The notes: generated by a model from the letters alone, not told the origin. A DNA stretch of 64,000 bases from RBG-16-66-20 sp052386675 (GCA_052386675.1 JBQTJX010000007.1:1-64000); one strand, 5' to 3'; counted from the stretch's first letter, positions 14,092 to 24,900 are shown. Program-made: numbers and translations.

Positions 14092-16560
14092 ATGGATTTC
14101 TGGCGCAGGCGCAGGCAGGAAACGCTCGATAACGCAGTCGCAGGCGCGGCCAAGGACCAGCCGGGCCGGGGCGCGACCGCGGTGGCCGTGCGGCCGATTC
14201 CCGAGGACGCGCTGATCCTCATCCCGATGCGCAACGCGGTCCTGTTCCCGGGCGTGCTCACACCCATCGCGATCGGCCGCGCCGCGTCCATCGCGGCGGC
14301 CCAGGAAGCGAGCCGCGGAAACCTCAAGGTCGGCTTCCTCCTGCAGCGCGATGCCTCGGCCAACGACGTCGGCGCCGCGGACCTGCATCGCATCGGCACC
14401 GCGGGCTCGATCGCGCGCCACGTGGCGCAGAACGAGGGCGCGCACCACCTGCTGGTCCAGGGCGAAAAGCGCTTCCAGGTGCTGCAGTTCCTGGAGGGCT
14501 GGCCGTTCCTGGTCGCCAGCGTGGCGTGGATTCCAGAGGCGCGGGGCGACGGCAACGACGCATCTTCCGAGCTTCAAGCGCGCTTCATGCAGCTGAAGGG
14601 ACTTGCGTCGGAAGCCATCCGCCTGCTGCCGAACGCGCCGGATGAACTCGCCGGCGTGGTCCAGGGCATGGACTCGCCTGGCCAGCTGGCCGACATGGTC
14701 GCCAACCTGCTCGACATCAAGAACGAGGACAAGCAGGACATCCTGGAAACCGTGGAGCTGGGCGCGCGCCTGGACCGGGTGCTGAAGCTGCTCGGCCAGC
14801 GCGTCGAGGTGCTCAAGCTCTCCAAGGAAATCGGCGACAAGACGCGCGCCGAATTCGACGAGCGCCAGCGCGAGCATGTGCTGCGCGAACAGATGCGCCA
14901 GATCCAGAAGGAACTGGGCGACGACGCGGACAGCGAGGCCGAGACCGAGGACCTGAAGAAGGCCATCGAGGCGGCGGGCTTCCCCGGGGACGTGGCCAAG
15001 CAGGTGAAGAAGGAATTCAAGCGCCTCGCGCGCATGGGCGAGAGCTCGGGCGAGGCCTCGATGCTCAGGACCTGGCTCGAATGGATGACCGAGCTGCCGT
15101 GGAAACCGGAGCCGCAGGCCGCGATCGATATCGCCGCCGCGCGCGCGGTGCTGGACGACGACCACTACGGCCTGGACAAGATCAAGAAGCGGATCCTGGA
15201 GTACCTGGCGGTAAGGAAGCTCAATCCCGAGGGCAAGAGCCCCATCCTGTGCTTCGTCGGGCCTCCCGGCGTGGGCAAGACCTCGCTTGGGCAGTCGATC
15301 GCGAAGGCGACGGGGCGCAAGTTCCAGCGCGTGGCGCTGGGCGGCACGCATGACGAGGCGGAAATCCGCGGCCACCGGCGCACCTACATCGGCGCGCTGC
15401 CGGGCAGCGTCATCCAGTCGGTCAAGCGCGCGGGCTCGAACGCGGGCGTGCTCATGCTGGACGAGATCGACAAGCTGGGCGCGGGCGGCTTCCACGGCGA
15501 TCCGTCCAGTGCGCTGCTGGAGGTGCTCGATCCGGAGCAGAACGCGAAATTCCGCGACAACTACCTCGGCGTCGACTACGACCTGTCGCGGGTGATGTTC
15601 ATCGCCACCGCGAACCAGCTGGACACCATCCCCGGCCCGCTTCGGGATCGCATGGAAATCATCCAGCTCCCCGGCTACACCGCCGAGGAAAAGCTCGAGA
15701 TCGCGAAGAAGTACCTCGTCCAGCGCCAGATGGAATCGAACGGATTAAAACAGGGACAGACCACGATTTCCGACGGCGCGCTGCGCGCGATCATCGAGGA
15801 CTACACCCGCGAGGCGGGCGTGAGGAGCCTGGAGCGGCAGATCGGCGCGGTGCTGCGCTCGGCGGCGATGAAGATCGCTGAAGGAAGCGTGGAAGCGGTC
15901 GCGATCGACGCAGGCGACCTGCACGCCATCCTGGGCGCGAAGAAGTTCGAGAACGAGCTCGCGCAACGGACATCCGTGCCGGGTGTCGCCACCGGGCTTG
16001 CGTGGACGCCGGTGGGCGGGGACATCCTGTTCATCGAGGCCTCGAAAGTGCCGGGGTCGGGCAAGCTCATCCTCACCGGGCAATTGGGCGATGTGATGAA
16101 GGAGTCCGCCCAGGCGGCGCTGACGCTGGCGAAGAATTATCTTGGCGAGTCGCTCGAGAAGATCGACCTGCACGTCCACGTCCCCGCGGGCGCCACGCCC
16201 AAGGACGGGCCGAGCGCGGGCGTGGCGATGTTCCTCGCGCAGGTTTCATTGCTTACCGGGAAGCCGGTGCGTGCGGACGTGGCCATGACCGGGGAGATTT
16301 CGTTGCGCGGGTTGGTCATGCCGATTGGCGGGGTGAAGGAGAAAGTCCTGGCGGCGCTGCGCGCCGGCATCAAGACCATCATGCTGCCCAGACGGAACGA
16401 GAAGGACCTCGAAGACGTGCCTTTGGCTGCAAAGGAAAAGCTGGAATTCGTGTTCCTCGATCGCGTCGAGGACGCCGTGGCCTGCGCGATCGGCGAGTTG
16501 CCCCGGAAATCAGGGACAGACCACGATTTCCGGGAGGGTGGGGAGCGGAAGGCGGCCTGA
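14092..16560 (+). CDS. lon: Lon ATP-dependent protease (endopeptidase La)
   Basis: 822 residues from ATG 14092 with TAGGAG upstream. N-terminal LON domain from IPMRNAVLFPGVL, a coiled coil (REQMRQIQKELGDD), AAA+ module with Walker A GPPGVGKT at residues 390-397 and LMLDEIDKLG, then the protease domain with catalytic Ser708 (DGPSAG) and Lys751 (GGVKEK). It degrades misfolded and regulatory proteins, including antitoxins. The N-terminus differs from the usual housekeeping Lon, so it may be a paralogue. Two copies of a dispersed DNA repeat lie in frame: residues 553-560 (KQGQTTIS) and 805-814 near the C-terminus, with rare codons TTA and AAA at the first. Confidence 0.95.
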   Translation: MDFWRRRRQETLDNAVAGAAKDQPGRGATAVAVRPIPEDALILIPMRNAVLFPGVLTPIAIGRAASIAAAQEASRGNLKVGFLLQRDASANDVGAADLHRIGTAGSIARHVAQNEGAHHLLVQGEKRFQVLQFLEGWPFLVASVAWIPEARGDGNDASSELQARFMQLKGLASEAIRLLPNAPDELAGVVQGMDSPGQLADMVANLLDIKNEDKQDILETVELGARLDRVLKLLGQRVEVLKLSKEIGDKTRAEFDERQREHVLREQMRQIQKELGDDADSEAETEDLKKAIEAAGFPGDVAKQVKKEFKRLARMGESSGEASMLRTWLEWMTELPWKPEPQAAIDIAAARAVLDDDHYGLDKIKKRILEYLAVRKLNPEGKSPILCFVGPPGVGKTSLGQSIAKATGRKFQRVALGGTHDEAEIRGHRRTYIGALPGSVIQSVKRAGSNAGVLMLDEIDKLGAGGFHGDPSSALLEVLDPEQNAKFRDNYLGVDYDLSRVMFIATANQLDTIPGPLRDRMEIIQLPGYTAEEKLEIAKKYLVQRQMESNGLKQGQTTISDGALRAIIEDYTREAGVRSLERQIGAVLRSAAMKIAEGSVEAVAIDAGDLHAILGAKKFENELAQRTSVPGVATGLAWTPVGGDILFIEASKVPGSGKLILTGQLGDVMKESAQAALTLAKNYLGESLEKIDLHVHVPAGATPKDGPSAGVAMFLAQVSLLTGKPVRADVAMTGEISLRGLVMPIGGVKEKVLAALRAGIKTIMLPRRNEKDLEDVPLAAKEKLEFVFLDRVEDAVACAIGELPRKSGTDHDFREGGERKAA
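15747..15771 (+). repeat. Dispersed repeat (GGGACRGACCACGATTTCC type), in frame inside lon
   Basis: A 25-bp match to the repeat family, identical over its last 21 bp to the copy at 16511-16531. It encodes KQGQTTIS in the small domain of the Lon AAA+ module. Compared with remembered Lon sequences there is no extra length at this site. Confidence 0.85.
16502..16534. repeat. Dispersed repeat at the convergent 3' ends of lon and the AbiEii-like gene
   Basis: Core GGGACAGACCACGATTTCC with flanks CCCGGAAAT and ATTTCCGGG that pair as a 9-bp stem. It encodes Lon residues 805-814 on the plus strand. On the minus strand it encodes the last six residues (EIVVCP) and the stop of the AbiEii-like protein. 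Confidence 0.85.
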
Positions 16561-17238
16561 GGGCCAGACCGCATACGCAGCCATTTCTTGCCTGGCCCCA
16601 GGCGCCTTGCGCAATGGTTTGAGCAGTTCGCGCACGATGCCAAGGCATTCGTCGAAGTCCACGAAAGCCCGGGTGGTATCGAGCGCTTCGTACTGCTCCT
16701 GGAGAATCCCGGTTCGGGATTCCATCCTTTCGGCGAGCGCCTCCGCGCGGAACTCCAGGATGTGCTCGATCTGGGCAGTCACCCTCGGTTCTGCGCGCGC
16801 CACGTATGCCAGGTCAAAGAAGTCGCGCGCGGTGAACATATCCGCCCGATGCCAAAGCTTCTTGCCCAGAACTTCCGCGGTGGTCTCGAGGGGGATATCC
16901 CGGCCGATCAGCGTCTCCCTCGTCACCGGCACCGGCGTGACGTGCCTCGACACGACAAAATCGATCTGCCCCTCCGGGAAGTAGAGCTTCACGTAAGTCG
17001 CGCCCTCGGCATAGTCCGGAGTGAGGGATTCCGCCACCGGATTCAGCCTCGGTGTCAGCAAGCCCAGGACCTGCGGATCGGGAACAAAGATATCAATGTC
17101 CTCGCTGCGCCGATGCTGGTGGCGGAGCATCAAGGCGGTTCCGCCTCCCAGGCTCCACTCGCGGGCGAGCGAACCCGCGGAGGCGGCTGACCTCAGGATG
17201 ACGAGCGCTCGCGCAAGCAACGTTTCCCACGTGTTCAT
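16510..17238 (-). CDS. AbiEii/AbiGii-like nucleotidyltransferase (putative toxin)
   Basis: 242 residues. The signature GGGTALMLRHQHRRSEDIDIF (about residues 31-50, shown shortened: GGTALMLRH...SEDIDIF) is the nucleotidyltransferase motif with the two catalytic carboxylates. Later blocks ETTAEVLGKKLWHRAD and FTARDFFDLA match the family. Relatives (AbiEii, MenT) inactivate tRNA or other targets by nucleotide transfer and act in phage abortive infection or as type II/IV toxins. Its start overlaps the upstream XRE gene by 4 bp (ATGA). The stop is inside a dispersed repeat and the gene overlaps lon by 51 bp. Confidence 0.85.
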   Translation of the reverse strand: MNTWETLLARALVILRSAASAGSLAREWSLGGGTALMLRHQHRRSEDIDIFVPDPQVLGLLTPRLNPVAESLTPDYAEGATYVKLYFPEGQIDFVVSRHVTPVPVTRETLIGRDIPLETTAEVLGKKLWHRADMFTARDFFDLAYVARAEPRVTAQIEHILEFRAEALAERMESRTGILQEQYEALDTTRAFVDFDECLGIVRELLKPLRKAPGARQEMAAYAVWPSGRLPLPTLPEIVVCP

Positions 17239-17726
17239 CTCCCCTCCAGGCAGGCCTTTACAGTACGCAACGCGCCAAGCGCCTCCGCGATGACAAGGGT
17301 GTTCCTGCGAACCCGGTCATGCCCCATGTACTTGCCGACTTCATGCACCACGCCTCTCAGCACGGATGGAGGTGCTTCCTCGAAGAGTGTCCGGAGGTGG
17401 GGTCGGCGGCCGCGGGGAATGTGGCCCGAGATCAATGCCCGCATCAGCTCGCCCTCGGTCAGCTTCTCGCGGTAGCTCGAGTTCGCCGAACCCAGCGCCA
17501 TTCGGACGTAGTTCGGCCGGCGCGCAAGCGGGCGGACGTGGAGGTCCAGGCCGAGTTCCTCGAGGAGCGCTTGCACCTTTCGAATGCCAAGGTCGGGAAA
17601 CACGCCGTTCTCCAGCTGGTTGACTGTCGTTCTCGACAGGTTGATGCGCTTCGCGAGGGCGTCTTGCGTCGTGCCTTTCGCGAGGCGGGCTTTGCGGATG
17701 ATAGAGGCGAGTTCGGGGAGGTGCAT
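17235..17726 (-). CDS. XRE-family antitoxin partner of the AbiEii-like protein
   Basis: 163 residues. N-terminal Cro/C1 HTH: ELASIIRKARLAKGTTQDALA then INLSRTTVNQLENG (residues about 5-42). The C-terminal 90 residues (ALGSANSSYREKLTEGELMRAL, HEVGKYMGHDRVRRNTLVIAEALG) form a separate helical domain, probably the toxin-binding part. The gene precedes the nucleotidyltransferase with a 4-bp overlap, the antitoxin-first order. An AT-rich palindrome at 17756-17771, 30 bp upstream, is a likely autoregulatory operator. Unlike classical AbiEi the HTH here is of XRE type. Confidence 0.83.
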   Translation of the reverse strand: MHLPELASIIRKARLAKGTTQDALAKRINLSRTTVNQLENGVFPDLGIRKVQALLEELGLDLHVRPLARRPNYVRMALGSANSSYREKLTEGELMRALISGHIPRGRRPHLRTLFEEAPPSVLRGVVHEVGKYMGHDRVRRNTLVIAEALGALRTVKACLEGR

Positions 17727-17755
17727 GAGCGAGCTTCCAGAAACTACTCGATAGT

Positions 17756-17771
17756 GTTAAATATACTTAAC
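17756..17771. promoter_or_regulatory. Palindromic operator candidate for XRE antitoxin
   Basis: GTTAA-ATATAC-TTAAC, two perfect 5-bp arms with a 6-bp spacer, 30 bp upstream of the antitoxin start, in a very AT-rich patch that contrasts with the GC-rich surroundings. This fits XRE autoregulation overlapping a minus-strand promoter. Confidence 0.5.
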
Positions 17772-17850
17772 AATATCATCCTGTGTCGCGCTGACGCAAC
17801 ACCCCCGGGCAGATGTGCTTGAAATGGCGGCCTCTGCTCGATAGCGCACG

Positions 17851-17874
17851 GAAAATAGGGACGGACCACGATTT
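17851..17874 (+). repeat. Dispersed repeat, single degenerate copy
   Basis: GAAAATAGGGACGGACCACG followed by ATTT: the family core in plus orientation, diverging after ATTT. Intergenic. Confidence 0.75.
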
Positions 17875-18001
17875 GTGGGAGGGCTGCCAGTGGAGAGTGG
17901 CTGAGGAGCATCCGCTCCGAACGCTCACTTCAGGTCGTCTTCGCAGCACGTGCATCGAATCCCGCAATGCCGTTGACACGAGCAGTCCGCTGCCGGCGCT
18001 T

Positions 18002-18025
18002 GGATGTGCACGATCGGTTACATTT
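18002..18025. repeat. 24-bp palindromic element, copy 2
   Basis: Same layout as 1821-1844 and 39547-39570: ATGT left arm, central CGATCGG, TTACATTT right arm. From the centre rightwards, GATCGGTTACATTTTG differs from the mnmA copy at one position in 16. Intergenic here, not next to a recognised promoter. Confidence 0.6.
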
Positions 18026-18127
18026 TGTCGGCCAACGGACCTGCGGACATCCTCGGCGGCCAGATCTGCAAGACACGCGCAGGAAGCACGCCCCTGATGA
18101 TTCTCGAGTTCCGCAACGTTCCTTAAG

Positions 18128-18147
18128 CATCGACCCTTTGGTCGATG
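18128..18147. other. Perfect 8-bp hairpin
   Basis: CATCGACC, loop CTTT, GGTCGATG. No T tract follows, so it is not an obvious terminator; role unknown. It lies 146 bp upstream of the membrane protein start. Confidence 0.5.
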
Positions 18148-18292
18148 TCAACGCACCGCGCTACAACCAATCTGGATTCAAGATTCATATGCAACAGATT
18201 GAATTGTCTTTGCTACATGCCTGGCACGTGTGTCGCAATCCATTTTCACAAAAGTTCGCATTGAGAGGCGGTTGTCGCCGGAGTAGCCTTCG

Positions 18293-18940
18293 ATGATGGG
18301 CGGTCTGGCGATCCTGCTGATTGTCGTTCTCTACGTCGCGCTGGCCGTGTGGCTGGTCGTGAGGGCGAAAGGCTGGCGGCGAAAATTTGCGGCAGGTCTG
18401 ATTGCGTTCCTGTTGCCGACGGCGGATGGATATATTGGGCGTAAGTACGTGGAGCATCTTTGCGCCAAGGATGGCGGGCTAAAGATCTTCCGTGTGGTTG
18501 AAGGAGTGGAAGGCGTGTTGGGATTGGGGCCGGATAGGGCAACGCTGAAGCGGACGGGGTATCGGTTCATAGAGTATGCGGGCTCGTTCTCCGATCCCAA
18601 ACGAGCCTACCGACGATTGGAGCGGCTGCAGGACGAGCGCTATCTGGAAGCGTTCGATACCGAGGCTATATCGAAGTACGAGGTACTCGCGACTCGGGAG
18701 CGATTTTCCGCCGCCATAGTCCAATACGCCGTTTCTGATGACCTCGTTCGCGATCGACAGTCGGCGGAAGTGCTCGCACGCTACAGACATATTGGTGGTG
18801 GTGCTGGCTGGGCAGAGAGATTTCTCGGGCAATTCACGGACGCAGGCGGGGCGGGCGGCATTAGCTGTCCTCCCTATGAGGAGCGGCCTGGAGGCGAGAG
18901 ATTGGCGATGATGGTTCTCAAGCCTGCCAAAGCCAAGTGA
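18293..18940 (+). CDS. Hypothetical membrane protein preceding the lipase-RTX gene
   Basis: 215 residues; ATG at 18293 (an adjacent ATG at 18296 is equally possible). One strong N-terminal membrane helix (LAILLIVVLYVALAVWLVV, residues 5-23), a basic loop, then a weaker hydrophobic segment (FAAGLIAFLLP) and a soluble C-terminal domain of about 160 residues with no family I recognise. It contains two Cys (CAKDGG, ISCPPY). The lower GC content matches the first third of the neighbouring lipase-RTX gene, 13 bp downstream, suggesting joint acquisition. It could be an immunity, anchoring or secretion-helper protein; that is speculation from position only. Confidence 0.65.
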   Translation: MMGGLAILLIVVLYVALAVWLVVRAKGWRRKFAAGLIAFLLPTADGYIGRKYVEHLCAKDGGLKIFRVVEGVEGVLGLGPDRATLKRTGYRFIEYAGSFSDPKRAYRRLERLQDERYLEAFDTEAISKYEVLATRERFSAAIVQYAVSDDLVRDRQSAEVLARYRHIGGGAGWAERFLGQFTDAGGAGGISCPPYEERPGGERLAMMVLKPAKAK

Positions 18941-18953
18941 CTCGGGGATTTAG

Positions 18954-21900
18954 ATGAACCTGCGGCAGCTACGTGACCTTAGTTGGATGTCCAATGCCGC
19001 GTACAACAATTTTCGTTCCGAGGCACGTGAGAACCCGCAGTTCCTCGCAGAGGACCTATCCCGTCCCGCGGCTGCGAACCCGAGTGGTCCCTCCACTTTT
19101 ACTAAAGAGCAAGCGGATGCATTTACTGGCGTGAGGGCCGATGCTGGGCAAGCAACCTACACCCTGCTCTGGCACGAACCCAACACGTCGAGCGGCTTCT
19201 CGGCAACTGTGTTTCGAAATGAACAGAGCGGCGAGACCACGTTAGCGGTTCGCGGAACCGAATTCAACGCGAACCTGTTCAACCTTGCCACGGATCTACT
19301 GCAAGCCGACGTTCTCGGCGTTGGATGGCACGGTGTTGCGAAAGGGCAACTGGCCGACGCCTTCCGGCTGTACAAGCGCCTGATTACACCCGAGGGCCAG
19401 GCGGTGACGTACACCTCGCAGCAGCTCGCGGCGCTGCGCCAATTGGGCGCGAGCTACGTGGAGGTTCTGCCGGAACTGGGCGGTGATCGGCTGGTGCCGC
19501 CGGATGACGTTGGCATTGGAGCGCTGGCAGACAGTCTTACGCCCATGAACCTCACTGGCCACTCCCTCGGAGGCCATGTTGCGCTCATGCTGGGCGAAAT
19601 GGTGACGCGCCTTTCCGGGGGCGGCGAGATTGGTCAGGTCGCGACCTTCAACGCGCCGGGGGTGGGTGGACCGCAGGTGCTGCAGGAAGTTCGCGAATGG
19701 CTGGGGATCGAGAACGTCGAAGCCGTCGCGGTCGCTCCGAAGGTGGTGAACGTGTTTGCCGAGAAGGGCATGAGCTTTACCGCTGGCCTGGGTGGCTATG
19801 TCGGAACGACGTTACCCGCATTCATCGAGAGCGTTGCCAATCCGATCTCCAACCATTCGATGGTTCGTCTCACAGATGCGTTGGCCATCTACGATGCATT
19901 TGGCAGGCTTGCGCCAGAGCTCGGGGACGACGATGGATTGAAGCTGCTGGAGGCGGTAAGCGCGCAGGACGCGTTCTCGCTGGAATCCGCGCTGGATGCG
20001 CTTCGCCTGACGCTTCTAGGGCCAGGTTCGATTGCAACCCAGACTGTGTTGGATCAGCGCGAGGCGCTCTACCAGAACCTTTACTCCCTTCTCGACAGCA
20101 CGGCCTACCGCACTCTGGCGGGCGGTGTGTCTCTCAGCGTACTTGTCGCTACGGACGCGGCGACCTTGGCTGGCCAGGCGAGATTCGATTTTGGCCACTT
20201 CCTTGCCGTCCACCACCTCCTGCCTTTCGCATTGGAGGGCGCGAGTAGCGTCCTGATCGAGGCACATCCGGACCTCTACGCGCGCTGGAGCGCAGACCGC
20301 GACAAGCGAATCAATGGAAGGACCGATCTCGAGTTCACCGACGCCTATCTCGCCGACCGGGCGCAGATGCTCTCGTTCCTGAGTACGGCAAACTCGATTG
20401 ACGTGACTGTACTGAGCTCGGACCAGGTGGACAATCAAGTGCGGTACTCCGACCTTGCGAGGCGCATGGTTACGGGAAGCTCGGAGGGCGAGCCAACCAA
20501 CCTGCTTGTTTTTCGGCCTGGAAGCACGCCTGACGTTCGAGGGCCGAACGTTGTCGGATTCGGCACCGATTCATCGGACCTGCTTCCGGGCCGGGAGAAC
20601 AACGACCACCTCTACGGCGGCCCCGGCGCCGACACCCTCACCGGCGCCGGCGGCGCCGACCGCCTCGAAGGCGGCGCAGGCGCAGACAAGCTCCACGGCG
20701 GCGCCGGCTTCGACACGTACCTCGCCGGTTGGGGCGACACGATCACCGATCCCGTGGAAGCCTCCCCCGGCGGCGAGATCTACCTCGGCCCAGACCAGAT
20801 CCGCCTCACCGGCGGCACGCGAAAGGACGGCGAGCGCTGGTTCACCGGCACCGACAGCCTCGTGTACTGGGAACGAAGCGACGGCGCGATCAGCGTCTTC
20901 GGCCCCAACGGCGCCGCGCCACTCCTCATCACGCCGCCAGGCACCCAGGTTCCGGGCCTTGGCGCCGAGAACGGCAATGTCATCTCCGGTCGCCCGGACC
21001 TGGGAATCCGCCTGGTCACCGAGCGCGCCGAAGGCCTGGGGTCGGTCGCGGGGTCCGGAGATCGCGGAGCGGTCCTCGCGCTCTGGGACCTCGCCCGGAC
21101 CTGGCGCCCCTTCGCCGATCCGCTCGCCCTGGACCTCGACGGCGATGGCTTCGAGACGATCGGCAATGTGTCGGGAGAGATGGTCCTGTTCGACCATGCC
21201 GGTGGCGGCGTGCGCACGGGCACGGGCTGGCTGACCGGCGGCGACGCGTGGCTCGCGCTCGATCGCGACGGGGACGGCCTGATCCTGAGCGGGGCTGAGC
21301 TTTTCGGCGTCGATACGCCGATGCCGGGCGGCGGCAAGGGCGCGGACGGATTCGCCGCGCTTCGACCGCTGGACACCAACGGCGACGGCGCCGTTGACGA
21401 TGCCGATGCGCCGCTGGACGCATGGCAGATCCCGCGAGACCTGGATGGCGACGGCCTGGTCCTGGACGATGAACTAGCCGGCGCAGGCTTCGCCGACCTG
21501 GTGCTCTGGCGCGACGAGAACCTGAACGGGTTCTCCGAGCCTTTCGAACTGACGTCGCTTGCGCAGGCCGGGATCACGCGCATCCGCCTGGACGCGACCG
21601 CGGATGGCCGCGTGCTCGGCGGCGGGAATCGCCTGCTGCTCGGCGCAGACTTCGAGCGCAGCGACGGCACCACCGGCCGTGCCGGCGCGCTGGATCTCGT
21701 CCGCGAGACTTTCCTGCGCGATTTCCTGCACGCGCCGGCGGCGGCGCCCGGCGAAGGCGCGCTGCCGAACGTGGCCGGCGCCGGCGAGGTCAGGGATCTC
21801 CAGGAGGCGGCAGCGGAAGTGCCGGTGCTTGCAGAGGCGACCCGGCTCGCGGCATCGGCTCCGACCGGCGACGCCCAGCGCGCGGCGGTTTCAGACGTCG

Positions 21901-24900
21901 TCGATCTTTGGGCAGGGAGCTCGGGCATGGCGACCGGAACGCAGGCCGCGTTCGAGCGCCAGGACCAGTCGGTTCTCTACTACGTGTTCAACGACCTCAA
22001 CCTCGAGCTGCCCTGGGCATCGCAATCCGGTTCGTTCCAGCTGCCGGACGAGGTCGATTCGACCTGGTTCGCAAGCCATCAATCCGCCGAGTACCAGGAG
22101 CGCGTGCGCAAACTCGAAGTGCTAGAGCGCTTCACCGGCCAGACCTACGCGGACGTGGCGCGGCAACCGGCATCGGTGCTGCAGGCCTCCGATGGCCGGC
22201 TCCTGCACGTCACGGCGGTATCGATCGGCGCCGCCAACTGGGCCTTCCTGGAACAGGCCTATGGCGCGCTGGTGGATACCACTTACCAGGGAATCGCGAT
22301 CCAGACGCGCCTGGATCCCTATGTGCTCGCCGCGCTGCGTGGCCAGTCATCGGGAAACTTTGACGAGGTCGAGAGTCTCTTCGAGTCCCGGCGCGCAGCG
22401 GATGCGCTCGGGGCAATCGGCGACCTGGCCGATCTGGCGCGCGCCGTCGGCGTGGAACTCGTGGAGCGGGGCTGGATCGGGTTGCCCGTGATGCTGGAAC
22501 GCTGGTTGCGCGAGGCGCGCGCCGATCCCGTACTTGCGCCTGGACTGGAAGCGCTGGGGATCCGGTACCGCGACGGGCATTCGCTGTCCGGAACGGGAGG
22601 CGGAGACATCCTCCTGGGCTCCGATTGGACTCCGCCGTCCGGGGCTGGTGCCCGCATGACGGAGGCGGGAATCGGCAACGACCTGATATTCGGCGCCGAG
22701 GCAGGCGAGACGACGCTCTCCGACGGGCCCGGGCGCGACATCGTGATGGGCGGGCCGGAGACCAACCTCCTGGTGGGCGGGCCTGGCCGCGACATTTATC
22801 TGTTCGGCACTGGTTCGGGGAGGGACTCGCTGCAACCAGATGCCCAGGTCCAATCCGTCCTGGCGCTCGATCGCGACGTGCTGCAGTTCCTCTCCGGCGT
22901 GCGGCCGGAGGACGTGACCGTTCGCAGGGCGATCAGCCCGTTCGCGCAGTTCGATGCCGTCGAGTTCCGCATCGGCGCCGATGACGTGTTCACGGATCGC
23001 TGGTTCGCGCATCAGGACACGACGGAGAACGACCGCCGCCTTCTCGACGGCGTTCGCTTCGCGGATGGAACCATCTGGACGTTGGAGACGATCCGCCAGC
23101 GCATGCTCGAAGGCGACGATTCGTCCGAGACCGCCACCTCGGTCATTCCGGGCCTGCGCGGATTCAACGACCGGGACGACGTCATTTCCGGGCGCGGCGG
23201 CGACGACGGCCTGATCGGCCTCGGCGGCGACGACACGCTGCTGGGTGGCGCCGGCAATGACACGCTTGAAGGCGGCGCGGGAAACGACGTCCTGGACGGC
23301 GGCCCGGGCAATGACGTCCTCTACGGCGGCTTTGGAACGGATGCCTATGTCCTCGGTCGCGGGGGCGGATCCGACCTGATCATCAAGGGCAACTACATCA
23401 CCTTCATGGGGACGAATGACGTCCCCGGGCTGGACGTGATCCGCGTCGCCGATGGAATCGGACAGGACGAGGTACTGCTCCAGCGCCAGGCCGGTCGCCT
23501 GAGAATCCTGCTTGCCGACGGCAGCGCAGAGCTTCTCGACACCGGCAATCCGCTCAACCCGAACTACGATTCAACCGACGGCCATGCGCCCGGCATCGGG
23601 CGGATCGAGTTCGCGGACGGATCCTCCTGGGACGCGCAGGCGATCCGGGAGCGGTCCTTGCTCGGTGCGTCGGGCGGCGCAGACACGATCGTGGGCTTCC
23701 ATGGCTCGGACGACACGCTGAGAGGGCTCGCGGGAGACGACACGCTGGTTGGCCTGGGCGGCAACGACGTGCTGGACGGCGGGTTGGGCGTAGACCGCCT
23801 CGAGGGGGGATTGGGCGCGGACACCTACGTTTGGCGCCGCGGCGATGGCTTTGACGACATTGTCGAAGACGTCGGCGACGGCATGGTCAGTACGCTGCGG
23901 CTTCCGGATGCGACGCTCCAGGACCTGCACTGGAACGCGGAGAGCCGCGAATTGACGATCGCGGGGGAATCGCTCCGACTCGCGAGTCCGGCCCATCTCT
24001 GGCAATTGACGACATCGGATGGCGCCACGGTTGAACTGGGTGCGATTCCGGCGCCGCCGGTGGAGGAAACACCATCGGATCCGGACGAGGATCCCGGTAC
24101 GGAACCAGGTCCTGGCCCCGGCCCGGGCGGTCCGCCGCTGCCCAGCACTTCCCCGACAGACGGCAGCGATTTCCTGGTCGGTACGATCGGACCGGATCGA
24201 CTTGCGGGCGGACGTGGCGACGATGTGCTGCTGGGCGGCCCGGGGTCGGACACGTACTACTTCGCCCGCGGCGACGGCGTCGATTTCGCCATCGAGATGC
24301 CGGAGGACGCGGGAACGCCCAACCGGATCCAGTTCGGGCCTGGAATCGCGCTCCAGGACCTGACAGCGCAGGCGTTTGACTCCACGGAGGGCACGGTCTA
24401 TCTCATCTACGTGGGCGAAGGCGACAACGCGGTGGCCTTCAGTCGCGGAATCGAGACGCTGCAGTTCGACGATGGCGCTTCGATTCCCATCGGGCAGCTG
24501 TTTCCTGCGCTCGCAGCAGGCGCACCGCCGGATCCGCTGCCCCAGGACGCGCCGCCGCCGGAATCGTCGCCGCCTGATACCGGCCCGATCGCGGGCGCGC
24601 AGGTGCCCGGCGCGCCGGACGCCGAACCGGTCGCTGCGGTTGCCGATCTCGCACCGCAGGCCGTACCGTCGCGGCCAATTGACCAGTCAGCAGGCGTTCT
24701 CGAGAACCCGGCGGTGGAGCGCCCGAGCGTGACGGCAACCCGGGTCGGTGTTCCCCTGGACCCCCTCTACCGCGAAATGACCGAACGCTTCGACGTCCTC
24801 CTCCAGGTCGGCCGCGCCAACCTATCCGAGCGCTACGCCGAAGCCGTCCGCGAGTTCGAGGAACGCCGACGACAGCGCGAAGCGCCGGAGGAACCGCCTC

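Larger units (their letters stand above)
17727..18292. other. 566-bp intergenic region with repeats, no gene seen
   Basis: Apart from the operator candidate, one copy each of the two dispersed elements and a hairpin, nothing coding is convincing. ORFs here (for example 17813-18097 and 17967-18296) lack codon bias, ribosome sites and recognisable protein features. GC content falls toward the right end, leading into the lower-GC lipase-RTX island. The promoter for the membrane protein gene should be here but no clear -35/-10 pair was found. Confidence 0.6.

Noticed and set aside
17813..18097. 94-codon ORF in the 566-bp gap
   Set aside because: Partly made of the dispersed repeat (KIGTDHDL), no ribosome site, no homology recognised.
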